From Parabacteroides faecis (GTDB lineage Bacteria > Bacteroidota > Bacteroidia > Bacteroidales > Tannerellaceae): a DNA stretch of 64,000 nucleotides. The translations under genes were made by a program, and so were the position numbers. Position 1 is the stretch's first letter; every line of letters begins with the position of its first letter. The DNA lies in assembly GCF_014647375.1 (NCBI RefSeq), contig NZ_BMPB01000001.1, positions 62,001 through 126,000 on the forward strand, read 5' to 3'. The notes under the pieces are model-generated. The model ran no database searches, was not told where the DNA came from, and saw only the letters and a program-made list of their open reading frames with translations. Positions 43,201 through 52,345 of this stretch are shown here, one piece after another.

Positions 43201-44673
43201 ATGAAAAAATTATTATATACAGTAATGTGCTGTTGCGCATTAGCCTCATGTACTAATTTGGATTCGGAGCGATACGATGCGATCAATCCGGACTTCTTCC
43301 CGACAAATGAAAAAGACGCAGAAGCCCTTGTTGTAGGAGGTGTTTATGCTCCTTTCCGTAGCGCGGAATATAGCGGTGTGTTCAGTACGGCTCATAGCTT
43401 CCAGGTTATCGGAGATATGTCAACCGATATTGCAGTCTGCTGCTGGGTAAACGACAGCTGGATTCCACTGACAACTCACAACTGGACTCCGAACCATAGT
43501 TATACTACTCTTAATTATACGGATTATGCGAAATACCTGGGTACAATGACATTAACATTGGATCGTATTTCTAATGTAGAAATGAGTGATGAAAAGAAAG
43601 CATTACTGGTGTCGGAAACTCATCTCGGCCGTGGTTGGCTGGCATTTTTACTATATGACTTCTACGGTCCTATTCCAATCCCGACCTTAGAAGATTTACA
43701 GAATCCGTTGGATGAGGTGATAGAACCGCGTGCAACCCAGGAAGAAATGACAAAGTTCATCGAAACAGAATTGACCGAATCCCTGAAAGGCCTGCCGACC
43801 CGTACAACACAATTCGGACGTTTCGACAAAGGTTTGGCATATACTGTTCTGATGAAATTCTATATGCATGAAAAGAACTGGGCGAAAGCTGAAGAATGTG
43901 GTCGTGAACTGTTGAAAGCTGAATACGGTTACGGATTAATGAGTAATTATGCAGACATCTTTACACTCGAGAACGAAGGTAATAAAGAAATTATCTTTGC
44001 TTGTACGGAAGAAAGAGGTACGAACCTGCAGTTATGGCATGACCATGCTTTACCCGGTAACTATCCGACACAGAATACTGCTATCCAGAAATGGGATGGT
44101 TATAAAGTGCCATGGCCTTTCTATCGCACATTTGAAAAAGGCGATGACCGCTTGACTGTTTTAGTCGGTGAATACGTAGGTACCGACGGGGTCCTTTTCA
44201 ATGAAGAATCTGATATCCAAAAACATGGAAATCTCTATTCGGGAGCAGTTCCCGTAAAATATGGTGAAGATCCCGAGTCTACGGGTGACGGCAGTCAGAT
44301 CGACCTGGTTGTTTATCGTTATGCAGATGTCCTGACACTGCTTTCAGAAGCAATTGTCCGCAAAGGCAACGCTGTTACTTCAGAAGCACTGGATTTGTTG
44401 AATCAGGTCCGTGTTCGTGCCAAACTGAATCCATATGTAATGGGTGATGTGAAGGGTGTGGATGACTTCCTTCAGAAAGTATTGGATGAAAGAGGACATG
44501 AACTCTGGTTTGAAGGAGTTCGCCGTTCCGACCTGATCCGTCACGGACAGTTTATCCAGAATGCGAGAGACCGTGGCTGTACGACAACGAAAGATGAATT
44601 CGTATTATTCCCGTTGCCTCAGGCTGTTATCAACGAAGGCAAAGGTAAAATTATTCAGAACCCCGGATATTAA
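43201..44673 (+). CDS. SusD/RagB-family lipoprotein (locus D)
   Basis: This 490-residue lipoprotein has the lipobox LASC (CCCALASCTN). SusD markers are HLGRGWLAFLLYDFYGPIPI near residue 145 and YADVLTLLSEAIVRKGNAVT near residue 375. ERGHELWFEGVRRSDLIRHG near residue 435 and FPLPQAVINEGKGKIIQNPG at the end complete the pattern. The start is 33 bp after susC. It should bind the incoming glycan at the cell surface and close over the SusC barrel. A strong intrinsic terminator lies about 40 bp after its stop, so susCD mRNA should be more abundant than that of the enzymes that follow. Confidence 0.96.
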   Translation: MKKLLYTVMCCCALASCTNLDSERYDAINPDFFPTNEKDAEALVVGGVYAPFRSAEYSGVFSTAHSFQVIGDMSTDIAVCCWVNDSWIPLTTHNWTPNHSYTTLNYTDYAKYLGTMTLTLDRISNVEMSDEKKALLVSETHLGRGWLAFLLYDFYGPIPIPTLEDLQNPLDEVIEPRATQEEMTKFIETELTESLKGLPTRTTQFGRFDKGLAYTVLMKFYMHEKNWAKAEECGRELLKAEYGYGLMSNYADIFTLENEGNKEIIFACTEERGTNLQLWHDHALPGNYPTQNTAIQKWDGYKVPWPFYRTFEKGDDRLTVLVGEYVGTDGVLFNEESDIQKHGNLYSGAVPVKYGEDPESTGDGSQIDLVVYRYADVLTLLSEAIVRKGNAVTSEALDLLNQVRVRAKLNPYVMGDVKGVDDFLQKVLDERGHELWFEGVRRSDLIRHGQFIQNARDRGCTTTKDEFVLFPLPQAVINEGKGKIIQNPGY

Positions 44674-44714
44674 TTCGCTGCTTTGAAGAATAAAAACTAT
44701 ATTTGCATTTTAAG

Positions 44715-44745
44715 AAAAGGCCGCTTTAACTGCGGCCTTTTTTTC
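44715..44745 (+). terminator. Intrinsic terminator between susD and the enzymes of locus D
   Basis: AAAAGGCCGC (44715-44724) pairs perfectly with GCGGCCTTTT (44732-44741) around a 7-base loop, and the T-run continues to 44744. It lies between the susD stop and the GH16 ATG at 44767, and no new promoter is seen after it. Confidence 0.92.
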
Positions 44746-44766
44746 TCTGACAAAAAACTAAATATC

Positions 44767-45939
44767 ATGAAACACTTGTTTTATACATTTCTCTCCGGTT
44801 TACTTTTTATAAGTAATATACTGCCTTCCAATGCCCAGGACTATCCTCCCAACCCTTTGGAAAAAGAAGGATACCGTTTAATTTTCCATGATGAATTTGA
44901 TGGTAAAGAAATTAATACCGATAAATGGATTCCGGAGTATTTGCCGTCATGGCCTAAAGACAGATCCGTTTGTACCCCAACTTATGAAATGAAGAATGGT
45001 ATTATCAGACTTATCATTGACAAGAACTCAAAAAATGAATTTGATAACGGTATGTATATTTCCGGTTTCATGAGTGCCAGTCGCACCGGACTGCATCATT
45101 ATGATCCAAAGAAAAAAGCACTTCACCAGATAAAAACCGAAGCAACTCAGATCAATCAGTACGGATATTACGAAATGCGTGCCAAGATGCAGGACGGCGG
45201 AGGTGTTCATTGTGCCTGGTGGCTCATCGGTTTCGAAGACGATCCGAATCAAAGTTGTGAAATCGATATATTCGAAATATTGGGAACTGATGTTAATCGT
45301 ATTTGGGCTACAGTACATAGCTGGAAAGATTCTACCATTCAATATCATACGAAACATCCGTGGTTTGCCAATAAAAAACTGGCAGAAGAGTTCCATATAT
45401 ATGGCTTCGACTGGACACCAGAAGGTGTCACTGTTTATGTCGACGGTATAGAGGTAATGAAACACAAAGCAGCAATTACTTATCCGCTTATCCAGATCAT
45501 TTCTTTCTATGATAATCGGAAAGCTAAAGATGGCTGGACAGGTACTTATGATCCGTCCGTTCCTTACCCTAAAAGTTTCGATATCGATTATATACGCATG
45601 TATAAAAAAATACCGGAAGGATATAATGCTGTTCCGGAGAATAACCTGTGCATCGCTTCTATAGAACCTGCCCGTTTACAGATAGCGGAAGGGGATGCCG
45701 TTCTACGAAACATTGACGGACACATTACCCGTGAGCTGTTATTTACTCCTTCATTTGTCAACGTACATTATAACGATGGTACTATTACACAACAATTTGT
45801 CGAATGGGAACCGTTAAGTGACGAAGCCTTCGGGAAAACTCAAAAAGAAGGAACTGTCATTGTCGACGGTCGGATCAAAGGACTACCGGAGGCATTACTG
45901 AAAGGACAAAAAGCTACGCTAATCATTACTATTAAATAA
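44767..45939 (+). CDS. GH16 family endo-glycosidase (locus D)
   Basis: This 390-residue secreted enzyme is read from the ATG at 44767, giving the signal peptide FLSGLLFISNILPSNAQ; the frame stays open to a TTG at 44683, but that stretch contains the terminator. The GH16 core has LIFHDEFDGKEINTDKW near the start and the catalytic motif EIDIFE with E165, D167 and E170 (nucleophile, helper, acid/base). An Ig-like domain of about 100 residues follows. GH16 enzymes hydrolyse beta-1,3/1,4 glucans, galactans or, in some Bacteroidetes, mucin O-glycan poly-LacNAc. The adjacent GH89 and GH31 genes favour the last, but this is inference. Confidence 0.92.
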   Translation: MKHLFYTFLSGLLFISNILPSNAQDYPPNPLEKEGYRLIFHDEFDGKEINTDKWIPEYLPSWPKDRSVCTPTYEMKNGIIRLIIDKNSKNEFDNGMYISGFMSASRTGLHHYDPKKKALHQIKTEATQINQYGYYEMRAKMQDGGGVHCAWWLIGFEDDPNQSCEIDIFEILGTDVNRIWATVHSWKDSTIQYHTKHPWFANKKLAEEFHIYGFDWTPEGVTVYVDGIEVMKHKAAITYPLIQIISFYDNRKAKDGWTGTYDPSVPYPKSFDIDYIRMYKKIPEGYNAVPENNLCIASIEPARLQIAEGDAVLRNIDGHITRELLFTPSFVNVHYNDGTITQQFVEWEPLSDEAFGKTQKEGTVIVDGRIKGLPEALLKGQKATLIITIK

Positions 45940-45949
45940 AATTAATTCA

Positions 45950-48103
45950 ATGAAAGTAATTCATCTCTTATGCTTACTGTTCATCACGGTGATAGCCGAA
46001 GCCACATCACCAGTAAAGGCTTTATTAGAGCGTATAGACAAAGGGGCTTCCGATAAATTTCTTATCGAACAGGTCAATTTTCCGGTCGATTTCTTCGAAC
46101 TGGATCAGAAAGGAAACAAAGTCGTTATCCGTGGAAATAATCCGGTAAATATTGCGACGGGATTAAACTGGTACTTAAAATACTATGCCGGAATCCATCT
46201 TTCCTGGAATGGCATGCAGGCCACGCTTCCAGAAATTTTGCCTGCCGTCACCCAAAAGGAACGCCATGAAACAGAAGTGAAATATCGGTACGATTTTAAT
46301 TATTGTACCTATTCGTACACTATGGCCTTTTGGGATTGGGAGCGTTGGGAAAAAGAAATTGACTGGATGGCCCTGCATGGGATCAATCTGCCGCTTGCTA
46401 TGGTTGGGACAGATGGTGTCTGGTATAATGTGCTTAAAAAATTAGGATACAGTAAAGAAGAGATCGACGAGTTTATTGCCGGTCCCGGTTTTCAAGCCTG
46501 GTGGTTGATGAACAATCTGGAAGGGTGGGGAGGCCCCAATTCGGATAATTGGTATAAACAACAGATAGCTCTCCAGCAACGCATTTTAAAACGAATGCGT
46601 GAATATGGCATTGAACCCGTGCTCCCGGGTTATTCAGGCATGGTTCCTCATAATGCCAAAGAAAAATTGGGATTGAACGTATCCGATCCGGGATTATGGT
46701 GCGATTACCGCCGTCCGGCATTTTTGCTGCCGACCGATCCCCGTTTTCATGAAATAGCCTCGCTTTACTATAAAGAAATGAACAAGCTCTACGGCAAAGC
46801 CAACTTTTATAGCATGGACCCGTTCCATGAAGGAGGAAGTGTTGCCGGAGTAAACCTGGATGCTGCCGGAAAAGCAATCATGCAGGCAATGAAAAAAAAT
46901 AATCCGAAAGCTGTTTGGGTCGCTCAGGCGTGGCAGGCAAACCCACGTTCTCAAATGATAGAGAACCTGAAAGCCGGTGATATGATTGTTTTGGACCTGT
47001 TTTCAGAAAGCCGTCCGCAATGGGGAGATCCTAAATCTACCTGGTATCGGAAAGAAGGGTTCGGACAACATGACTGGATTTACTGTATGCTGTTGAATTA
47101 CGGAGGGAACATCGGATTACATGGAAAGATGAACCATGTGATCGATGAATTCTACAAAGCCAAGAAAAGTCCTTTTGGCAAAACATTGAAAGGTGTCGGC
47201 ATGACCATGGAAGGAAGTGAGAATAATCCTGTCATGTTCGAATTGCTTACTGAACTACCCTGGCGTGCAGAAAAATTTGATAAAGACCAATGGATAAAGA
47301 ATTATACGTTTGCCCGTTATGGGAAAACAAACAAGACGGTACAGGATGCCTGGATATTATTAAGTAATTCTATCTATAACTGTCCGTCCGAAAATGTGCA
47401 GCAAGGTACTCATGAATCTATTTTCTGTGCCCGCCCTTCCGAGCATCCGTATCAGGTATCCAGCTGGTCGGAAATGGAGGACTATTACGATCCGGAAGAT
47501 GTGATACATGCGGCAGCTATGCTGGTTTCTGTGGCTGATCAATTTAAAGGGATTAATAACTTTGAATATGATCTGGTAGATATCGCTCGCCAGGCAATTG
47601 CAGAAAAAGGAAGGCGGATTGAAAAAGTGGTCGAAGCGGCTTATATTTCCGGTGATAAGTCTCTTTATAGAGCTTCCACAGAGCGTTTTCTGGCATTACT
47701 CCTGTTACAAGACGAATTGTTAGGGACTCGTCCGGAATTTAGAGTCGGTAACTGGATTCGACAAGCCCGTTCCATTGGTAATACTCCGGAAGAAAAAGAT
47801 CTTTATGAATGGAATGCCCGGGTACAGATCACAACCTGGGGAAACCGGAATGCAGCAAATAACGGAGGGTTACGGGATTATGCCCACAAAGAATGGAATG
47901 GCATTCTGAAAGACTTTTATTATATGCGCTGGAAAACCTGGTTTGACCATCAACTTCAAAAGCTGGAAGGGAATAATCCTGCAGAGATAGATTTTTATGC
48001 ATTGGAAGAACCTTGGACAAAAGCAACTAATTTTTATACCTGGAAACCGGAAGGAGACTGTATTCCAACTGTAAAACGTATCTTTGCGGAAGTATTTGAA
48101 TAA
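45950..48103 (+). CDS. GH89 family alpha-N-acetylglucosaminidase (locus D)
   Basis: This 717-residue secreted enzyme has a signal peptide (LLCLLFITVIAEATS) and is co-linear with human NAGLU. It has the N-terminal small domain, the TIM barrel beginning YDFNYCTYSYTMAFWDW with EKEIDWMALHGINLPLAMVG, and the all-helical C-terminal domain. The likely catalytic acids are E294 in MDPFHEGG and E421 in TMEGSENNP. It removes terminal alpha-linked GlcNAc, such as the alpha-1,4 caps of gastric-type mucin O-glycans or heparan fragments. No polysaccharide lyase or sulfatase is nearby, so a mucin role is more likely. It follows GH16 by 10 bp. Confidence 0.95.
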   Translation: MKVIHLLCLLFITVIAEATSPVKALLERIDKGASDKFLIEQVNFPVDFFELDQKGNKVVIRGNNPVNIATGLNWYLKYYAGIHLSWNGMQATLPEILPAVTQKERHETEVKYRYDFNYCTYSYTMAFWDWERWEKEIDWMALHGINLPLAMVGTDGVWYNVLKKLGYSKEEIDEFIAGPGFQAWWLMNNLEGWGGPNSDNWYKQQIALQQRILKRMREYGIEPVLPGYSGMVPHNAKEKLGLNVSDPGLWCDYRRPAFLLPTDPRFHEIASLYYKEMNKLYGKANFYSMDPFHEGGSVAGVNLDAAGKAIMQAMKKNNPKAVWVAQAWQANPRSQMIENLKAGDMIVLDLFSESRPQWGDPKSTWYRKEGFGQHDWIYCMLLNYGGNIGLHGKMNHVIDEFYKAKKSPFGKTLKGVGMTMEGSENNPVMFELLTELPWRAEKFDKDQWIKNYTFARYGKTNKTVQDAWILLSNSIYNCPSENVQQGTHESIFCARPSEHPYQVSSWSEMEDYYDPEDVIHAAAMLVSVADQFKGINNFEYDLVDIARQAIAEKGRRIEKVVEAAYISGDKSLYRASTERFLALLLLQDELLGTRPEFRVGNWIRQARSIGNTPEEKDLYEWNARVQITTWGNRNAANNGGLRDYAHKEWNGILKDFYYMRWKTWFDHQLQKLEGNNPAEIDFYALEEPWTKATNFYTWKPEGDCIPTVKRIFAEVFE

Positions 48104-48123
48104 AAACTTTTAATAATAACGCT

Positions 48124-49725
48124 ATGCACTTAAGAAAAACACTTCTTCTATCCTTTCTGACTGTATTTTTCACATTATCATGTTGGGCCGGAAGCAAATA
48201 CGAATCAAAAATCGCATCTTTAGAAGGTGAAAAATGGTGGGGAGGTATGGTTGCCTTAGGATCTCAAATGCCTTTTAAAGACAATCTCCGTCTATTCGAT
48301 CTTGCCTCTGAAAACCTGAACAATCAGAATGTTCCTCTTCTTTTATCTTCTGAAGGAAGATATATCTGGAGTGAAAAACCATTCTCTTTCAAGATAGAGA
48401 ATGGCAATTTACAAATCTTTTCAGAGTATGAAAGCTTGGAACCTGTATTGGCAGGTAATACATTAAGAGATGCTTATCTGGCTGCCTCAACCAAGTATTT
48501 TCCACCTTCGGGTCAATTACCGGATTCTTTGTTTTTCTCAATGCCACAGTATAATACATGGATTGAACTGATGTACAATCAGAACCAGGAGGATATACTG
48601 AAATATGCAGATAACATATTGAAAAACAAATTTCCGGTAGGAGTTTTTATGGTAGACGATAACTGGCAGAAACATTATGGAAATTTTGACTTCAAGCCGG
48701 AACGTTTTCCCGATCCGAAAGGAATGATCGACCAATTGCACAAAGACGGATTCCGCATTATGTTATGGATCTGTCCGTTTGTAAGTCCGGATGGCCCCGA
48801 ATTCCGTGAATTGCAGCAAAAGGGATATCTGATCAAGAAAAAAGGTACCCAGCAAGCAGCGATAATCCCCTGGTGGAACGGGTATAGCGCTTGTTACGAT
48901 CTTAGTAATCCGGGAGCGGCAGAACATTTGAAGCAACAGTTACGCAATATGCAGGAGAAATACGGTGTCGATGGTTTTAAATTCGATGCAGGTGATATAG
49001 GTCATTATAATGATCCGAGTCTGGAGTTTTATAATAAAGCAGCTACATCGGTCGATATGTGTGAATACTGGGCGAAAATAGGATTGGATTTTCCGTTTAA
49101 CGAATACCGTGCCGGTTGGAAAATGGGAGGACAGGCTTTGGTCCAGCGTTTAGGAGATAAGGATTATTCCTGGAATGCTGTAGGGCTTCTTATTCCTGAC
49201 ATGATTGCAGCCGGCTTATTGGGATATGCTTATGCTTGTCCGGATATGATTGGCGGAGGCCAGTTCGGTTCTTTTTTGGGTGTCGATCAAACCAAACTGG
49301 ATCAGGAACTGATCGTTCGTTCCTGCCAGGTCCATACATTAATGCCTATGATGCAGTTTTCTGTAGCTCCCTGGCGTATTCTCGATGAGAAACACCTGGC
49401 TATTTGCCGTGATTATGCTCATTTACATGAAAAGATGGGAAGTTACATTCTGGAACAAGCCCGCCAATCAGCTCAGACAGGCGAACCGATCCTCCGCCAT
49501 ATGGAATACGCATTTCCACATCAGGGATTTGTGGATTGCAAAGACCAGTTCATGCTGGGGGATAAGTATTTGGTAGCCCCGATCCTGACCAAAGAACATA
49601 CCCGCAAAGTTATGTTGCCCAAAGGACAATGGAAAGACGATACAGGCAAAAAATTCCGTGGACCGAAAACGATTGAGGTGGAAGCTCCTTTGGAGAGGTT
49701 GCCTTGGTTTGAGAAGATAAAATAA
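48124..49725 (+). CDS. Small GH31 family alpha-glycosidase (locus D)
   Basis: This 533-residue enzyme is shorter than classical GH31 alpha-glucosidases and is closer in build to the MYORG/YihQ-like group. It has a signal sequence (LLSFLTVFFTLSC). The barrel has GVFMVDDNWQKHYGNFDF with FPDPKGMIDQLH, the nucleophile motif DGFKFDAGD (D288), and the acid/base region YACPDMIGGG. Members of this group include alpha-galactosidases, alpha-GalNAc-ases and sulfoquinovosidases. In a locus with GH16 and GH89, removal of terminal alpha-Gal or alpha-GalNAc from O-glycans is plausible. It is the last gene of the locus, 20 bp after GH89 and just before a hairpin shared with the convergent operon. Confidence 0.9.
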   Translation: MHLRKTLLLSFLTVFFTLSCWAGSKYESKIASLEGEKWWGGMVALGSQMPFKDNLRLFDLASENLNNQNVPLLLSSEGRYIWSEKPFSFKIENGNLQIFSEYESLEPVLAGNTLRDAYLAASTKYFPPSGQLPDSLFFSMPQYNTWIELMYNQNQEDILKYADNILKNKFPVGVFMVDDNWQKHYGNFDFKPERFPDPKGMIDQLHKDGFRIMLWICPFVSPDGPEFRELQQKGYLIKKKGTQQAAIIPWWNGYSACYDLSNPGAAEHLKQQLRNMQEKYGVDGFKFDAGDIGHYNDPSLEFYNKAATSVDMCEYWAKIGLDFPFNEYRAGWKMGGQALVQRLGDKDYSWNAVGLLIPDMIAAGLLGYAYACPDMIGGGQFGSFLGVDQTKLDQELIVRSCQVHTLMPMMQFSVAPWRILDEKHLAICRDYAHLHEKMGSYILEQARQSAQTGEPILRHMEYAFPHQGFVDCKDQFMLGDKYLVAPILTKEHTRKVMLPKGQWKDDTGKKFRGPKTIEVEAPLERLPWFEKIK

Positions 49726-49740
49726 TCTGTACTATACAAA

Positions 49741-49772
49741 ATGAGAGTGATTCGGTATCCAATCACTCTCAT
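49741..49772. terminator. Bidirectional hairpin between convergent operons D and E
   Basis: ATGAGAGTGATT (49741-49752) pairs perfectly with AATCACTCTCAT (49761-49772) around an 8-base loop, 15 bp after the GH31 stop and 9 bp after the GH2 stop. T-runs on either side are weak, but placement suggests a shared terminator. Confidence 0.75.
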
Positions 49773-49780
49773 TATACATT

Positions 49781-52330
49781 TTACTCATTATACGCTTCTA
49801 CAAGTAAATGGTAATTTCCCTTTTCTAATAGAGTTGTATCAAATTCGATATCAATATCTTTGGTCTCACCTTTCAACAGAGTGAAATAATTATCATTCAT
49901 CATTATTGGAAGGATACGTTCCCCATCACCTGAGCGGACAGGAGTGACCCTGACACAGAATGCAATGGAAGAACCAACATTTTTTATAGTTGCATGAATA
50001 ATATTTTTTTCTCCCTTTTTTTGTTTTTTTGATTTTACCGCTAATTTTGCTTTAGGCAAGTTATTCAGAGCCCGGTAATCTCCTTTTTCAGTCCCTTTCC
50101 AATAAAAATTATCCGAAAGAACTATACCCTTATTATCTGTCAGTTTCAATTTAATAAAATAGACGAGGGACAAGTCCGACTGTTGTTTTTCGGCTGGCAG
50201 CAAGAGATTAAAAGCGAGCGATGCCGTATTGGAAGGAGAGTTAATATCTGCTATCCGATTATATGTTTTTACCATCGAACCATTCAGGTTATAAATCTCG
50301 GCAATAGCTTTTAATCCTGTATAATTGTAAGAACTACTATTGATTACTTTTACTGAATTATCTACCGGACTCCACTGGATATGCAAAGGTTCACAAGCTT
50401 TTTTCACGCCCCAGTAAGCGCCGTTCAAATCATAATAGTAATCATATGTCTGCCAGACGAATGAAGGGTAAGCTGATTGGCTCATCCATGTCAATATTCC
50501 GGAAGCATCTTCCCACATATGATGCTGCCAGCCTTCATACATCGCTTTGTTTACTTCGAGGTTAAGAAGTTGTGCCTTCCGGCAGAAATCTTTTATACCG
50601 GTAGCATCGCCATAGTTTTCATTTACAGTAGAGAAATATTTGTCAGGGCTGGCATTTCCCGCAGAAGGTCCGAAGAAATGTTTATTCCACATTTCATTTC
50701 TAGGCCACCAATACTCTTCCGGTATGAATTTCTTGAAACTTTCAAATGTAGTAAATACAGCGGTTCCTATTTCCGTACGGAATCCCCATCCTTTCTGCGC
50801 ATGGTCCCCAAAACCTCCCGGATATTTAGTGAAATACCAATCAGGTGTTCCATTAGTCCATGGACCGCTACCCGACAAGTCGAATTCGCGCGAATTAGCA
50901 TGATAATAGCGGTCGTTACCATCATAGACTGCCACGTTTTCCTTTAACCAGCCATTTAACGGAGGTAAAGGAACTCCCTCATTATCTCCACACCAGACGG
51001 CTATACAAGGATGATTCCTCAAACGTTTGATTTTTTCTACGGCATTTTTATTGAATGCAAATACATCGTCCGGTAGATTCGGATGCGAATTTAACCAAAA
51101 ATCATCCCATACCATAATACCATATTTGTCGCATGCCTCATAAAATTCCTCATCAGTGGTGGAGCCAATCCAGTTGCGTATCATATTATAGTGCATATCT
51201 TTGTGTAACTTGACTTTCAGGTCATATTCTTTCCCACGGCAACGAAGCATATATTCGCTCATGCCCCAGTTTCCACCTTTGACATAAATACGGGTCCCAT
51301 TTACAGACAGATGAAATACACCACCTTCGTCGTCGTAGGAATATTCCCGGATACCGAAACTAAACTCCTGTTGATCAGAGACCTTATCATTTATGACATA
51401 TTGAAGATCACAAGTATATAAGTTCGGTTCTCCATATCCGTTCGGCCACCAGAGTTCAGGTTTGTTTATATGCAGCTGTTCGCACCATTTACTATCTATT
51501 TGAAATGTCCGCTGTTTACCGGCATCAATATTAAACTCCTGGGAGAATTTAATATCACCAGGCTGAATAACACCTTTCAATATACCTTTTTGCTTTTCTC
51601 CCGTATGATTTTTTAATTCAAATTGCAATGACAGGTCTGCTTCATCCGGATTAGGGACCTTTGTCCGGACCCACGGATCGATTAAGGATACCGGACCGGA
51701 AGTCGAAATATATACATCATCCGTTATGCCGCTTAATAATCCGGGGACATAAGGCATCCAATCCCAGCTGGCACTCGATATATAAGTCGGACTTGCATAG
51801 TTTGGAATTGGTAAAGTCGGCCAGTATACCAGAACAGCCAAAACATTATTCCCTTCTTTCTTCAACAAATCAGTAATATCAAATTTACCTCTCTCCATAA
51901 AACCATCGAGTTCTCCAATGCGGTTTTCATTAAAGAATATCTCAGCCTTTCTATTTATCCCTTCAAAATTTAGCCAGATTTTTTCGCCAGCCGGTAATGA
52001 AGAAGTTGCAAATTCAGTTCTGTACCAGAAATTTCGGTCGTACTTGGACTTATCCACATTATAAGCATTATCTGCATAATTAGGATCTTTTTCCAGTCCG
52101 ACTTCCACATACGAACCGAACACTGTTCCCGGAACAATCGCTTTTACCCAAGAGGAAATATCATACCCTTCTTTATAGATGGAAATACTGTCTTTTCCTA
52201 TTTCTACTTGTGCTTTAACACGCCAATCGGCTATTTCTGCGGCACTATTAAGTGATAGCTTATCGGCTGTTGCCCCAGCTGAAAGTAGCGGGAGCAACAT
52301 TCCGATAAAACCAAAGAGATGTTTTATCAT
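49781..52330 (-). CDS. GH2 family beta-mannosidase/exo-beta-glucosaminidase-like enzyme (operon E)
   Basis: This 849-residue secreted protein (signal GMLLPLLSAGATA) has the GH2 order: jelly-roll (WYRTEFATSSLPAGEKIWLN), immunoglobulin-like domain, TIM barrel, and C-terminal sandwiches. The acid/base is E451 in WCGDNEGVP and the nucleophile E520 in FRTEIGTAVF. The barrel entry IYVKGGNWGMSEYMLRC and GIMVWDDFWLNSH resemble mannosylglycoprotein endo-beta-mannosidase and exo-beta-glucosaminidase relatives. In an operon with GH92, GH38-like and GH130 genes, cleavage of the core Man-beta-1,4-GlcNAc linkage is a reasonable inference. It is the last gene of operon E, 15 bp after a GH92 gene. Confidence 0.88.
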   Translation of the reverse strand: MIKHLFGFIGMLLPLLSAGATADKLSLNSAAEIADWRVKAQVEIGKDSISIYKEGYDISSWVKAIVPGTVFGSYVEVGLEKDPNYADNAYNVDKSKYDRNFWYRTEFATSSLPAGEKIWLNFEGINRKAEIFFNENRIGELDGFMERGKFDITDLLKKEGNNVLAVLVYWPTLPIPNYASPTYISSASWDWMPYVPGLLSGITDDVYISTSGPVSLIDPWVRTKVPNPDEADLSLQFELKNHTGEKQKGILKGVIQPGDIKFSQEFNIDAGKQRTFQIDSKWCEQLHINKPELWWPNGYGEPNLYTCDLQYVINDKVSDQQEFSFGIREYSYDDEGGVFHLSVNGTRIYVKGGNWGMSEYMLRCRGKEYDLKVKLHKDMHYNMIRNWIGSTTDEEFYEACDKYGIMVWDDFWLNSHPNLPDDVFAFNKNAVEKIKRLRNHPCIAVWCGDNEGVPLPPLNGWLKENVAVYDGNDRYYHANSREFDLSGSGPWTNGTPDWYFTKYPGGFGDHAQKGWGFRTEIGTAVFTTFESFKKFIPEEYWWPRNEMWNKHFFGPSAGNASPDKYFSTVNENYGDATGIKDFCRKAQLLNLEVNKAMYEGWQHHMWEDASGILTWMSQSAYPSFVWQTYDYYYDLNGAYWGVKKACEPLHIQWSPVDNSVKVINSSSYNYTGLKAIAEIYNLNGSMVKTYNRIADINSPSNTASLAFNLLLPAEKQQSDLSLVYFIKLKLTDNKGIVLSDNFYWKGTEKGDYRALNNLPKAKLAVKSKKQKKGEKNIIHATIKNVGSSIAFCVRVTPVRSGDGERILPIMMNDNYFTLLKGETKDIDIEFDTTLLEKGNYHLLVEAYNE

Positions 52331-52345
52331 ATAAATGAATTGATT

